In this document: positions 25,651-34,957 of the stretch, piece after piece
How positions within the stretch are numbered: the stretch's first letter is position 1
How the letters are laid out: every line of letters begins with the position of its first letter
From: Novosphingobium cyanobacteriorum
GTDB taxonomy: Bacteria; Pseudomonadota; Alphaproteobacteria; Sphingomonadales; Sphingomonadaceae
Assembly: GCF_029436685.1 (NCBI RefSeq)
Contig: NZ_JAROCY010000002.1
Location: forward strand, 124,001 to 188,000
Length of the DNA: 64,000 bases
Reading direction: 5' to 3'
Notes under the pieces: generated by a model
What the model was told of the DNA's origin: nothing
What the model saw: only the letters and a program-made list of their open reading frames with translations
Databases searched by the model: none
Position numbers and translations under genes: made by a program

Positions 25651-25989
25651 ATGAAATTCATCATTGCCATCATCAAGCCGTTCAAGCTCGACGAGGTGCG
25701 TGAAGCACTTTCGGGCCTGGGCGTTGCCGGGATGACGGTGTCGGAAGTGAAGGGTTTCGGGCGGCAGAAAGGCCAGACCGAAATCTATCGCGGCGCCGAA
25801 TATTCGACCAACATGCTGCCCAAGGTGAAGATCGAGATCGCCGCCAGCGACGACCTGGCTCCGCAGATCATCGAGACGATCCAGCAGACCGCTTCGACCG
25901 AAGCGATCGGTGACGGCAAGATCTTCGTCCTCGACCTCGCCTCCGCCACGCGCATCCGTACCGGTGAAACCGGCGATACGGCGCTCTGA
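25651..25989 (+). CDS. glnK: Nitrogen regulatory protein P-II
   Basis: A 112-residue trimeric signal protein that senses 2-oxoglutarate and ATP/ADP. The T-loop carries the uridylylation site Tyr51 in EIYRGAEYSTNMLPK; KIEI(A)ASDD and the C-terminal GDGKIFVLDLASATRIRTGE are the other family signatures. Its position directly before amtB marks it as GlnK, which plugs the ammonium channel when nitrogen is plentiful. Transcription from the sigma-54 promoter upstream fits this role. A four-base earlier ATG is out of frame. Confidence 0.96.
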   Translation: MKFIIAIIKPFKLDEVREALSGLGVAGMTVSEVKGFGRQKGQTEIYRGAEYSTNMLPKVKIEIAASDDLAPQIIETIQQTASTEAIGDGKIFVLDLASATRIRTGETGDTAL

Positions 25990-26010
25990 ACCGACATGAG
26001 GGGTAACCAT

Positions 26011-27426
26011 ATGATCCGCAAGATGATCAGTGGCGCAGCGGGGCTGGGGCTTTCGCTCGCCGTCTCCACCGCCGCTTTCGCGCAGGCCGCCGGGCCGATC
26101 AAGGCGCCGACGCCTGAACAGATGGCCACCATGGTCAACAAGGGCGACACCACCTGGATGTTGCTCTCCTCCACCCTCGTGCTGCTGATGAGCATTCCTG
26201 CGCTGGCGCTGTTCTACGGCGGCCTGGTGCGCACCAAGAACATGCTGTCGGTGCTGATGCAGGTCTTCATGATCGTGTCGGTTGCCGCGCTGTGCTGGGT
26301 CAGCTGGGGCTATTCGATGGCCTTCACCGGCGGTTCGCCCTACTTTGGCGGCCTGTCGAAGGCTTTCCTGCAGGGCGTGAGCGCCACCACCTACGCCGCC
26401 ACGTTCTCCAACAACGTCTACATTCCCGAATACGCCTACGTCATCTTCCAGATGACCTTCGCCTGCATCACGCCGGCGCTGATCGTCGGCGCTTTCGCGG
26501 AACGCGTGAAGTTCACCCCGCTGATGATCTTCACCGTGCTGTGGCTGACGCTGGTCTATTTCCCGATGGCCCACATGGTGTGGTACTTCGCCGGTCCTGA
26601 CTTCCTGTCGGACAACACCGCCGATGCCGGCCTGCTCTATGGCTGGGGCGCGCTGGACTTCGCCGGCGGCACCGTGGTGCACATCAACGCCGGTATCGCC
26701 GGCCTGGTCGGCTGCCTCGTGATCGGCAAGCGTGTCGGCTTCGGCAAGGAAAACACCCCGCCGCACTCGCTGACCATGACCATGATCGGCGCCTCGCTGC
26801 TGTGGGTGGGCTGGTTCGGCTTCAACGCCGGTTCCAACCTTGAAGCCAATGGCCTTGCTGCCCTGGCGTTCATCAACACCTTCGTCGCCACCGCTGCCGC
26901 CGCCGTCTCCTGGGCGATCGTCGAGCAGATCAAGCACGGCAAGCCGTCGATGCTCGGTGCCGCTTCGGGTGCCGTCGCCGGCCTCGTCGCGATCACTCCT
27001 GCTTCGGGCTACGCCTCGCCGATGACCTCGATCGTCCTTGGCCTGATCGTCTCGCCGATCTGCTTCTTCTTCGTCTCCACGGTGAAGAACAAGCTGAAGT
27101 ACGACGATACGCTCGACGTCTTCGGCGTCCACTGCATCGGCGGTATCGTCGGCGCGCTGGGCACCGCGATCTGCGCCGATCCGGCTCTCGGCGGCCAGGG
27201 CTGGGTGGACTACACCGTGTTCCCCGCCACTGCCGGCGCCTATGACATGGCTGGCCAGTTCGTCACGCAGCTCAAGGCGGTGATCCTCACCCTCGTCCTC
27301 TCGGGCGGCGTCTCGGCCATCCTGTTCTTCGTCCTCGACAAGACCATCGGCCTGCGTCCGACCGAAGAAGCCGAACGTGAAGGTCTCGACCTCACCGAGC
27401 ACGGCGAACGCGCCTACAACTACTGA
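26011..27426 (+). CDS. amtB: Ammonium transporter
   Basis: A 471-residue inner-membrane channel protein with a cleavable signal peptide (MIRKMISGAAGLGLSLAVST, cleaved near AFAQA) and eleven membrane helices. The pore histidine pair is visible: His188 in PMAHMVW and His374 in FGVHCIGGI, plus LDFAGGTVVH. The GAGGGGT ribosome-binding site precedes the ATG at 26011; a slightly earlier start would disrupt the signal peptide. It forms an operon with glnK, ending at a strong terminator. Confidence 0.96.
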   Translation: MIRKMISGAAGLGLSLAVSTAAFAQAAGPIKAPTPEQMATMVNKGDTTWMLLSSTLVLLMSIPALALFYGGLVRTKNMLSVLMQVFMIVSVAALCWVSWGYSMAFTGGSPYFGGLSKAFLQGVSATTYAATFSNNVYIPEYAYVIFQMTFACITPALIVGAFAERVKFTPLMIFTVLWLTLVYFPMAHMVWYFAGPDFLSDNTADAGLLYGWGALDFAGGTVVHINAGIAGLVGCLVIGKRVGFGKENTPPHSLTMTMIGASLLWVGWFGFNAGSNLEANGLAALAFINTFVATAAAAVSWAIVEQIKHGKPSMLGAASGAVAGLVAITPASGYASPMTSIVLGLIVSPICFFFVSTVKNKLKYDDTLDVFGVHCIGGIVGALGTAICADPALGGQGWVDYTVFPATAGAYDMAGQFVTQLKAVILTLVLSGGVSAILFFVLDKTIGLRPTEEAEREGLDLTEHGERAYNY

Positions 27427-27513
27427 TCCTACCGAATTGGCGGGGTGGGGGGCCAGATCCTCTCCCTCTCTCCCCCACTCCGCCAGACCATGTTCCTCCT
27501 GCGAACAGACTAA

Positions 27514-27548
27514 GGCCGGAAGCGCTAGCCCGCTTCCGGCCCTTTTTT
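27514..27548 (+). terminator. Intrinsic terminator after amtB
   Basis: An eleven-pair perfect stem, GGCCGGAAGCG (27514-27524) with CGCTTCCGGCC (27531-27541), six-base loop, followed by C and TTTTTT (27543-27548). It closes the glnK-amtB operon. Confidence 0.93.
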
Positions 27549-27666
27549 ATGTTTGAAATCAGTGTGATATCGGATTCTTGCGGTTTGGGTGCTGTCGTTA
27601 ACCGTCCGGGAAGACGCACTACGTAGAACGTTCGAGAAGGACAGCGGCTGGTGGAGTGACGCAGGC

Positions 27667-29838
27667 GTGCTTGCAAAAGGGCGTTCGATACTGGGCATGG
27701 GGCGCGCTGGAGGCGATCGTGCCGCCGTGCTCGATACGTCCGAAGCCGCCGCGCTTGCCCGCGCCTATGAAGCGATCGGCCTTGGCTGCTTCTGGACTAC
27801 TGACGCGGATGGCCGCGTCACCTACATGTCGCCTTCGGCCCAGGCTGCGCTCGGCGGTGATGACGGTGCCGTCGGCCGCCCGCTGCTCGACCTGTTCCTG
27901 CGGCCGGATGGGGAGGGCGAGCGCACCCTGCCGTTCGTGATGGCGCGCAAGGGCCGGTTCGAACGCGTGCTGGTCCGCTCCGAGCGCGACGGCAAGACGC
28001 GCTGGTGGTCGCTCGCCGGCGAACCGCGCCAGGCCGGCCGCGGCTTCACCGGCTTCCTCGGCCATTGCGAGGACGTGACCGAGGAGCGCCTCTCCGCCGA
28101 GGAAAGCAGCCACCAGGCGCTGCACGATCCGCTCACCGGCCTGCTCAACCGCCGGCACATGAGCCAGCTGCTCGACAAGACGCTGACCGGCTTTGCCGTG
28201 CAGCAGCGCTCCTGCGCGATCATGCTGATCGACCTCGATCGCTTCAAGCAGGTTAACGACACCATGGGCCATGCGGCGGGCGACGCCCTGCTCAAGCAGG
28301 TGGCCGATCGCATGGTCCGCGTGATCGGCGACAAGGAGCGGGTCAGCCGCCTGGGTGGCGACGAGTTCCAGATCATCCTGCCGGACGAGGACGATCGCGG
28401 CGTGCTGGGCGATATCGCCACCGCGCTGATCACCTCGATCTCGCAGCCCTATACCATCGAAGGCAGCCGCTGCATGATCGGCGCCTCGGTCGGCGTCGCC
28501 ATCTCGCCCTATGATGGCGATGACAAGGACTCGCTCGTCCGCAACGCCGATCTGGCGCTCTATGCAGCCAAGGGCGGCGGGCGCGGTCGCTTCCGCTTCT
28601 TCGCGCCTGATCTGCTCAAGGCGGCCGAGGATCGCCGCCTGCTGGAGGAAGACCTCCACGATGCGCTCGAAAAGGGCGAGATCGAGGTGCATTACCAGCC
28701 GGTGGTGAAGGCGCAGACCAACGTGGTCACCGGGGTGGAGGCGCTGGTGCGCTGGAACCACCCCGAACACGGCATGATCAGCCCGGCCCGGTTCATTCCG
28801 ATTGCCGAGGAATCGAACCTGATCAAGGTTATCGGCGAATGGGTGCTGCGCCAGGCCTGTGCCGATGCCGCCGCCTGGCCGGGCAACCTACGGGTGGCGG
28901 TCAACGTCTCGCCCGTGCAGTTCGCGGATGAAAGCTTCCCCGCCATCGTCGCCAGCGCGCTCGCCTCAACCGGGCTTGATCCCGATCGGCTTGAGCTTGA
29001 GATCACCGAGGGTGTGTTCCTGCAGGAAGGCTGCACCACCGATGCCCGCTTCAACGCGCTGAAAGGGCTGGGCGTGCGGCTGGCGCTTGATGATTTCGGC
29101 ACCGGCTATTCCTCGCTCGCCTATCTGAAGACGGCGCCGTTCGACAAGATCAAGATCGACCAGTCCTTTGTCCGCGGCGCCACCGGGGCGGATTCGCGCA
29201 ACCGGGCGATCATCGCCGCCATCGTGGCGCTGGCCGATGCGCTGGGCATGGACACCACGGCGGAGGGCATCGAAAGCTTCGACCAGTTCGAGCTGATGAA
29301 GCAGTTGAAGGTCACGCTGGTCCAGGGCTTCATCTACAGCCGCCCGATTCCCAACGCGGCCTTCGTCGACAACATCGCCAACGGCGAATGGGTGATCGAA
29401 CCGGCCGGCCCCGCGCGCCAGCGGCACGAACGCTTTGCCATGTTCCGCCGTGTCGGCGTGGTGCACGACAATCACTACTATCCCGTGGTGCTGCGCAACC
29501 TTTCCGCCACCGGCGCGCTGATCGAAGGGCTGGTGGATGTGCCCGTCGGCACCGACTTCGTGCTTGATCTGGGCGATGGCCAGCTCTGCGTGTGCAAGGT
29601 GCGCCGCAGCCGCAAGAGCCAGCAGGGGCTGGAGTTCGAGACGATGCTGGTGTCCGATGGCAACGGCGGCCTGTGCACCCGCGCCCGCGTCTCGCCCTAT
29701 CAGCTTGCCGCCGCCGGCGTGCCGCAGAGCGTGCGCGGCGATGGCCCGCACCTGATCGGCCGCAGCGAGGACGGCAAGGTCTCCATGCCGATGTTCGGCA
29801 TGTCGAGCGACTGGAAGAGCCGGCTGGACGCGGCCTAG
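27667..29838 (+). CDS. PAS-GGDEF-EAL-PilZ cyclic-di-GMP protein
   Basis: A ~723-residue signalling protein. A PAS-like sensor (about 25-145) precedes GGDEF (intact motif at 230-234, no upstream RxxD inhibitory site), EAL (EAL at 358-360, DDFGTGYSSL at 475-484 intact) and a C-terminal PilZ-like domain (RQRHER with NLSATGALIEG). It could thus make, degrade and sense c-di-GMP. Both catalytic motifs look active. No membrane helix is seen. The GTG at 27667 has GGTGGAG before it; in-frame GTG 27589 and ATG 27697 are alternatives. Its position near the nitrogen operon shows no obvious functional link. Confidence 0.9.
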   Translation: MLAKGRSILGMGRAGGDRAAVLDTSEAAALARAYEAIGLGCFWTTDADGRVTYMSPSAQAALGGDDGAVGRPLLDLFLRPDGEGERTLPFVMARKGRFERVLVRSERDGKTRWWSLAGEPRQAGRGFTGFLGHCEDVTEERLSAEESSHQALHDPLTGLLNRRHMSQLLDKTLTGFAVQQRSCAIMLIDLDRFKQVNDTMGHAAGDALLKQVADRMVRVIGDKERVSRLGGDEFQIILPDEDDRGVLGDIATALITSISQPYTIEGSRCMIGASVGVAISPYDGDDKDSLVRNADLALYAAKGGGRGRFRFFAPDLLKAAEDRRLLEEDLHDALEKGEIEVHYQPVVKAQTNVVTGVEALVRWNHPEHGMISPARFIPIAEESNLIKVIGEWVLRQACADAAAWPGNLRVAVNVSPVQFADESFPAIVASALASTGLDPDRLELEITEGVFLQEGCTTDARFNALKGLGVRLALDDFGTGYSSLAYLKTAPFDKIKIDQSFVRGATGADSRNRAIIAAIVALADALGMDTTAEGIESFDQFELMKQLKVTLVQGFIYSRPIPNAAFVDNIANGEWVIEPAGPARQRHERFAMFRRVGVVHDNHYYPVVLRNLSATGALIEGLVDVPVGTDFVLDLGDGQLCVCKVRRSRKSQQGLEFETMLVSDGNGGLCTRARVSPYQLAAAGVPQSVRGDGPHLIGRSEDGKVSMPMFGMSSDWKSRLDAA

Positions 29839-29954
29839 CGTGCTTCCGCAAGGCTGAGCCATCGGCGGCCGGTGCCGCCAGCCTTCCACGCAGCCTGAAC
29901 GCGCACGCCAAGGTGGTTTCCTTGGCGCACCAACCCGGCTAAGGGCCGCCGATC

Positions 29955-31076
29955 ATGGCCAGCGCAACAGACACTCCCGCCCGCCCGACCCCCAAGGACT
30001 GGATCCTGGGCATCCATGCCTATGTCCCGGGCAAGTCGACCGGTGCCGACGGGCAGGTGCTGACCAAGCTTTCCGCCAACGAAAACCCGCTTGGCACCAG
30101 CCCGCTGGCGCTGGCCGCGCGCGGAGAGGCGGCGGGTGATCCCTCGCGCTACCCGGATCCAGACAGCACCGCGCTGCGCCAGGCGCTCGGTCGCCTGCAT
30201 GGCCTGCCCGCCGATCGCATCGTCATGGGCACGGGCTCCGACGAACTGCTGAACCTCGCGGCGCAGGCCTTCGCCGGGCCGGGGGATGAAGTGCTTTATG
30301 TGCGCTTCGGCTTTTCGGTCTATGACATCGCCGCCCGCCGCTGTGGCGCCACGCCGGTGGTCGCGCCCGATCGCGATTACGGCACCGATGTCGATGCCCT
30401 GCTCGCCCATGTCACCGATCGTACGCGGGTCGTGTTCCTCGCCAACCCGAACAACCCCACTGGCAGCTACATCGGCCGCAGCGAAGTGGCGCGCCTGCAC
30501 GCGGGCCTGCGCCCCGATATCCTGCTGGTGATCGACCAGGCCTATGGCGAATACGTGGAAGCGGGCGAGGATGACGGCGCCTTCGAACTTGCCGCCACCA
30601 CGCACAACGTGCTGGTCACGCGCACCTTCTCCAAGATCTATGGCCTTGCCGGTGAACGCATCGGCTGGGCCACCGGCGATGCCGCGCTGGTCGACATGCT
30701 CAACCGCATCCGCGGGCCGTTCAACATCGCGCTCACCGGGCAGGCCACCGCGCTTGCCGCGCTGGAGGACCAGGCCTTCGTTTCCGCCAGCCGCGAACAC
30801 AACCTGGCCGAACGCGCCCGTTTTGAAGCGGCGGTCAACGCGCTGGGCAATCACGGGCTGCGCCCGCTGCCCAGCAAGGCCAACTTCGTGCTGATCGAAT
30901 TCACCGGCGCGTTGACGGCAGAGGCTGCCTACAACGGGCTGATGCAGCACGGCTATATCACGCGCTGGCTGCCGGGGCAGGGCCTGCCGCAGTGCCTGCG
31001 CATCACCATCGGCACGGCCGCGCAGATGGACGATATCGCCGCCGCGCTGCGCCAGATGGCGGAAGCCGCACGGTGA
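29955..31076 (+). CDS. hisC: Histidinol-phosphate aminotransferase
   Basis: A 373-residue fold-type I PLP enzyme. Landmarks: [13 protein letters not shown] (41-50 region), NPNNPTG (164-170), DQAYGEY and the PLP lysine Lys227 in [16 protein letters not shown]. It converts imidazole-acetol phosphate to histidinol phosphate. Because it overlaps tyrA (GTGA), it probably also transaminates aromatic precursors, as HisC homologues do in bacteria lacking a dedicated aromatic aminotransferase; this last point is inference from context. Confidence 0.92.
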   Translation: MASATDTPARPTPKDWILGIHAYVPGKSTGADGQVLTKLSANENPLGTSPLALAARGEAAGDPSRYPDPDSTALRQALGRLHGLPADRIVMGTGSDELLNLAAQAFAGPGDEVLYVRFGFSVYDIAARRCGATPVVAPDRDYGTDVDALLAHVTDRTRVVFLANPNNPTGSYIGRSEVARLHAGLRPDILLVIDQAYGEYVEAGEDDGAFELAATTHNVLVTRTFSKIYGLAGERIGWATGDAALVDMLNRIRGPFNIALTGQATALAALEDQAFVSASREHNLAERARFEAAVNALGNHGLRPLPSKANFVLIEFTGALTAEAAYNGLMQHGYITRWLPGQGLPQCLRITIGTAAQMDDIAAALRQMAEAAR

Positions 31077-31999
31077 CCGCGCCGTTCCGGCATGTCGCCG
31101 TGATCGGCCTCGGCCTGCTCGGCGGTTCGGTGCTGCATGCGGTGCGCGCCAACCTGCCCGGTACGGCCACCAGCGGGTATGACGCCGATCCCGTGGTCCG
31201 CGCCCGCGCCCGTGAACTGGGGCTTGCCGATACGATCGCCGACAGCGCGGCACAGGCGGCGCAGGGCGCCGATCTGGTGGTGCTGTGCGTGCCCGTGGGC
31301 GCGATGGAGGCCGCCGCGCGCGAACTCGCCCCCGGCCTTGCCCCCGATTGCATCGTCACCGATGTCGGATCGAGCAAGGCCAGCGTCGCCCGTGCGCTGG
31401 CAGAGGCGCTGCCCGGCGCCTGCGTGATCCCCTCGCACCCCGTTGCCGGCACCGAACAGAGCGGGCCGGACGCCGGTTTCGCCACGCTGTTCCGCAACCG
31501 CTGGTGCATCGTCACCCCGCCGGCCGATGCCGATGCCGCCGCGGTGGCCCGCGTCGTTTCGCTGTGGGAAGCCTTCGGCGCGATGGTGGAGATGATGGAT
31601 GCCGAACACCATGACATGGTGCTCGCCGTCACCAGCCACCTGCCGCACCTGATCGCCTACACCATCGTCGGCACCGCCTCGGACCTTGAAAAGGTGACCG
31701 AGAGCGAGGTGATCAAGTTCTCCGCCGGCGGTTTCCGCGATTTCACCCGCATCGCCGCGTCCGATCCCACGATGTGGCGTGACGTGTTCCTGAACAACCG
31801 TGATGCCGTGCTGCAGATGCTGCAGCGCTTCACCGAGGACCTGACCGAGCTGCAGAAGGCGATCCGCAAGGGCGATGGGCAGTTCCTGTTCGATCACTTC
31901 GCCCGCACCCGCGCCATCCGCCGCGGCATCATCGAAATGGGCCAGGACGATGCCCGGCCGGATTTCGGCCGCAGCGATCATAATGGGGCGAAGGGGTAG
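31073..31999 (+). CDS. tyrA: Prephenate/arogenate dehydrogenase
   Basis: A 308-residue NAD(P)-dependent enzyme of tyrosine synthesis. IGLGLLGGS (about 11-19) is the nucleotide-binding loop, and [11 protein letters not shown] holds the catalytic His of prephenate dehydrogenases. [13 protein letters not shown] and [19 protein letters not shown] belong to the helical dimerisation half. GTG at 31073 overlaps the hisC stop, giving tight coupling. No ACT or chorismate mutase domain is fused. Whether it prefers prephenate or arogenate cannot be told from sequence. Confidence 0.92.
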   Translation: MTAPFRHVAVIGLGLLGGSVLHAVRANLPGTATSGYDADPVVRARARELGLADTIADSAAQAAQGADLVVLCVPVGAMEAAARELAPGLAPDCIVTDVGSSKASVARALAEALPGACVIPSHPVAGTEQSGPDAGFATLFRNRWCIVTPPADADAAAVARVVSLWEAFGAMVEMMDAEHHDMVLAVTSHLPHLIAYTIVGTASDLEKVTESEVIKFSAGGFRDFTRIAASDPTMWRDVFLNNRDAVLQMLQRFTEDLTELQKAIRKGDGQFLFDHFARTRAIRRGIIEMGQDDARPDFGRSDHNGAKG

Positions 32000-32064
32000 G
32001 GGGCGGTTGCTGCGTTGGGCAGGAAGCCGGTCGCACCCTCTCAATCAGGACCCCCGGCACCTAC

Positions 32065-32300
32065 CCCGCTCACCCGGAGTTCATCCTGAGCCTGCCGAAG
32101 GACGAAGGGTACTCGCGCTGGCGGTGGGGTGGCACTGCGGTGGTTCGACAAGCTCACCACGAGCGGGTTTGCGGAATATTCCAGCGAACAAACCACCCGT
32201 CATCCCGGGCTCGACCCGGGATCCCGCTTCTTCTGGCGCGTGTTATGCTGGCGCGGCCAGAGCGACCCCGGGGTTAAGCCCGGGCGACGTCGGATTCTGG
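32065..32300. repeat. Intergenic repeat cluster with CCCGGG palindromes
   Basis: The 358-base gap after tyrA holds no gene. It contains stretches typical of dispersed alphaproteobacterial intergenic repeats: TCATCCTGAGCCTGCCGAAG (about 32082-32101), TTCGACAAGCTCACCACGAG (about 32144-32163), a perfect GGAATATTCC (32173-32182), CCCGGG-CTCGA-CCCGGG (32204-32220) and a second CCCGGGG/CCCGGG pair (about 32266-32284). These resemble sequences that recur many times in sphingomonad genomes. Function unknown. Confidence 0.55.
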
Positions 32301-32357
32301 GTGGGGAGGGGAAAGTCGGCTATTCAGTGCGAGATGGAAAGAGCAGACGCTTCAACT

Positions 32358-32648
32358 CTATTCCGAAGCGGGAATTTCTCCCTGCCAATCCCAGAAGCGC
32401 TTGGTAGGCGTGCTGCCAAGAAAATTTTCACTTTTTCGCAGAGATTTCGGAGTCATAGAATAACTGCTCGGTTTCCCGGCTTGATCATATGAAATGCTGA
32501 AGGTTCTCTCGCTGCGAAAAATCGCAAGTATCTCGTCAATGGCAGCGCGAACAATCGCAATTGGAATGTGATCATCAGATGGATTTTGTATCCTCACCTC
32601 GTAGCAATGCTGATCAATGTGCTTGTGAAAAACATTTGAAGACAGCAT
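32358..32648 (-). CDS. Small hypothetical protein in a low-GC patch
   Basis: A 96-residue open frame, MLSSNVFHKHIDQHCYEVRI with EILAIFRSERTF, no signal peptide or recognisable motif. The surrounding 32400-32940 is clearly poorer in GC and uses different codons from the rest of the window, so it may be horizontally acquired or decaying. No good ribosome-binding site. It could be the C-terminal remnant of a longer gene whose N-terminus is the frame starting at 32934. Confidence 0.4.
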   Translation of the reverse strand: MLSSNVFHKHIDQHCYEVRIQNPSDDHIPIAIVRAAIDEILAIFRSERTFSISYDQAGKPSSYSMTPKSLRKSENFLGSTPTKRFWDWQGEIPASE

Positions 32649-32742
32649 GATCTCGTGATCGAGGATTATTGCGTGAAGACTTCCTATAGCCTTGCAGGGA
32701 CTCCCCAGCTATATGATATCGTGCCTGTAACACTGCGATTTG

Positions 32743-32934
32743 CTACAGCAGTTTCCATCGGCAGAATTGACGCTGCCTCTGATGCAAAAGCTTGCTCCAA
32801 ACAAAAAGCAGATAACATAACTTCATCGAGTCCATGGTGGTGCCAATGCCTTTATCATGGCCGAACCTTACATGTTCGCTAACAGGCGCCTCTTCGAGCC
32901 GCTCAAACGTCAGCAATTGGGCGCTATCCGTCAT
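32743..32934 (-). pseudogene. Possible broken small gene after the Nramp gene
   Basis: A 63-residue frame starting MTDSAQLLTFERLEEAPVSE, 15 bases after the Nramp stop and preceded by a GGGGG tract, so it could be expressed with that operon. Composition is low in GC and the C-terminus (HQRQRQFCRWKLL) looks like out-of-frame translation. Together with the frame at 32358-32648 it may represent one frameshifted gene. The antisense frame at 32655-32882 is less convincing. Low confidence. Confidence 0.25.
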
Positions 32935-32949
32935 TCAACCCAGCCCCCG

Positions 32950-34221
32950 CTAAACCACCAGATACATCACCGCCACCGCCGTCATCACCGCCGTTGACAG
33001 CCAGCCCCCGATGGCCAGTCCGCGTGAGATCGTCAGGTGGCCCATCACACGCGGGTTCTGGGCGATCAGCATGGTCACCACCATCAGCGGCGGGGCCAGC
33101 AGGCCGTTGACCACGGCGGCCCAATAGAGCGCCTGCATCGGGCTGATCGGCAGGAAGTTGATGCCCAGCCCGCACAGCGTGGCGAGCGCGATCGCGGCAT
33201 AGAAGGCCTTGGCCTCGCGCGGGCGGCGGTCCAGCCCCTCGGTCCAGTGGAACGCCTCGCTCAGCGCATAGGCGGCGCTGCCGGCCAGCACGGGCACCGC
33301 CAGCAGGCCCGTGCCGATGATGCCCAGCGCGAACAGCGCGAAGGCGAGGTCGCCCGCCAGCGGGCGCAGCGCGCTCGCCGCCTCGTCGGCGCTGGTGATC
33401 TGGGTCAGCCCGGCGGCGTGCAGCGTGGCGGCGGTGGCGATCACGATGGCCTGTGCCGTCAGGTTGGAAAAGCCCATGCCCACCAGCGTATCGGTGCGGA
33501 TGCGGCGCAGTTCCGGCCCGGCATCGCGCGGGGCCACGTGCAGCGGCTTGGTGTGGCGGCGGTGCTGCTCTTCCACTTCCTGCCCCGCCTGCCAGAAGAA
33601 CAGGTAGGGGCTGATCGTGGTGCCGAACAGCGCGACCAGGCCCATCGCATGGTCGCTGTCGAAGCGGAACTGCGGCACCAGCACGCCGTGCGCCACCTCG
33701 CCCCACGGCACCTTGGCCACGAACAGCACCGCGATATAGGAAAACAGCGAAAGCGTGGTCCATTTGAGCACGCTGGCATAGCGGTTGTAGGGCAGGAACA
33801 CCTCGGCCACGATGCTCAGCACCGCGAACCCCACGGTGAACAGCGGGATCGGGCCAGGCACCAGCAGGTTCAGCGCCGCCGCCATCGCGCCCAGATCCGC
33901 CCCCAGGTTGATCACGTTGGCGGTCAGCAGCAGCACCACCACGCCACGCAGCAGCCACGGGTTGTAATGGCGGCGCAGGTTGTGCGCGATGCCGCGCCCG
34001 GTGGTGGCGCCGATGCGCGCGCAGATCGCCTGGATCGAGGCGAGCAGGGGGAAGCCGAACAGCATCGCCCACGCCATCGAATAGCCGAACTGCGCGCCGA
34101 CCTGGCTGTAGGTGCCGATGCCGCTGGGATCGTCGTCGGCGGCTCCGGTAACAAGGCCCGGGCCCAGCACTTCAAGGGGCCCTCTGCGGGCCTCAACCCC
34201 CTCTCTGTCGGTTTCAACCAT
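32950..34221 (-). CDS. Divergent Nramp-family divalent metal transporter
   Basis: A 423-residue inner-membrane protein with about eleven helices and the Nramp (LeuT-fold) layout. The canonical helix-1 DPGN is replaced by DPSG (DDDPSGIGTYSQVG), and the helix-6 MPH, whose Met binds Mn/Fe, reads SPY (GTTISPYLFFWQAGQEVEE). This places it in a large Nramp-related group of uncertain metal specificity rather than MntH proper. The ATG overlaps the last eight bases of the plsC-like gene. Mn, Fe or Mg transport are all possible. Confidence 0.82.
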   Translation of the reverse strand: MVETDREGVEARRGPLEVLGPGLVTGAADDDPSGIGTYSQVGAQFGYSMAWAMLFGFPLLASIQAICARIGATTGRGIAHNLRRHYNPWLLRGVVVLLLTANVINLGADLGAMAAALNLLVPGPIPLFTVGFAVLSIVAEVFLPYNRYASVLKWTTLSLFSYIAVLFVAKVPWGEVAHGVLVPQFRFDSDHAMGLVALFGTTISPYLFFWQAGQEVEEQHRRHTKPLHVAPRDAGPELRRIRTDTLVGMGFSNLTAQAIVIATAATLHAAGLTQITSADEAASALRPLAGDLAFALFALGIIGTGLLAVPVLAGSAAYALSEAFHWTEGLDRRPREAKAFYAAIALATLCGLGINFLPISPMQALYWAAVVNGLLAPPLMVVTMLIAQNPRVMGHLTISRGLAIGGWLSTAVMTAVAVMYLVV

Positions 34222-34957
34222 GGTTCAGCGCGTTTATGTGCGCTGCAACACGGGCCTCGATTTCCTCACGCGGAAGGCCGGCGGGAATCTCCTCGCCAAA
34301 GACATAGTGGACCGTGCCCGAACGCTTCCAGCGGCGGTGGTAAAGCCGCCCGCTGTCCACCGCGACGGGGATGACCGGCAGGTTCAACAGCTTGTAAATG
34401 CCCGCAAATCCTGCCTGCAGCGGGCCCGGCTGGCCATGCGGCACGCGCGTTCCTTCTGGAAAGATCACCAGCGGCCGACCGTCGGCCACCAGCGCGCGAG
34501 CCTGCTTGATCATCGTGCGCAGGGTCTTCGCCCCCGCCTCGCGGTCCACCCCGATCAGGCCGTACCGCTGCCCGGCGCGGCCCCACAGCGGGATCCGCAT
34601 CAGCTCCTGCTTGGCGAAAACCACCGGCAGGCGATACTGCTGCGTCAGGTCTATCGCCTCGAAAAAGGCTTCGTGGCGAATGGCATAGAGCACGCCGCCG
34701 CGCGGCTCATACCCTTGCGCTTCCACCCGGATGCCCAGCAGCACGGCGCAGCACCAGCGGTGGTATCCGCTCCACACATGCACCAGCTTCACCAGCACTC
34801 CCGGCTGCGGCAGCAGCAGCGACAGCGCAGCGAGCACCACGATCGGCACGCTGCCGCCATAGAACGCCACGTAGAACGCCAGGCTGCGCAGCACTTCGCC
34901 CGGCGTGGCGGCGCGATCATTCCCGGATTGCTGCAATGTCAAAGTCCCACGGCCCAT
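34214..34957 (-). CDS. 1-acyl-glycerol-3-phosphate acyltransferase family protein (PlsC-like)
   Basis: A ~247-residue membrane-associated acyltransferase of phospholipid synthesis. A hydrophobic N-terminal helix (VAFYGGSVPIVVLAALSLLL) precedes the PlsC domain. Motif I is IRHEAFFEAID: the usual HX4D appears as HX4E (or reads as H-x6-D). Motif III FPEGTR and the IPVAVDSG segment are intact. The start is unclear: ATG 34957 overlaps ydcF by 19 bases; TTG 34942 sits on the ydcF stop as TTGA. It is part of the ftsE-ftsX-ydcF-plsC-Nramp gene row on the minus strand. Confidence 0.85.
   Translation of the reverse strand: MGRGTLTLQQSGNDRAATPGEVLRSLAFYVAFYGGSVPIVVLAALSLLLPQPGVLVKLVHVWSGYHRWCCAVLLGIRVEAQGYEPRGGVLYAIRHEAFFEAIDLTQQYRLPVVFAKQELMRIPLWGRAGQRYGLIGVDREAGAKTLRTMIKQARALVADGRPLVIFPEGTRVPHGQPGPLQAGFAGIYKLLNLPVIPVAVDSGRLYHRRWKRSGTVHYVFGEEIPAGLPREEIEARVAAHINALNHG

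Noticed and set aside
25399..27402. 667-residue minus-strand open frame across glnK-amtB
   Set aside because: It is antisense to two unmistakable genes, with Asp/Gly/His-rich composition typical of GC-rich shadow frames.
32655..32882. 75-residue plus-strand open frame in the low-GC patch
   Set aside because: No ribosome-binding site, no family, and it overlaps an equally weak minus-strand frame; evidence does not favour a gene.
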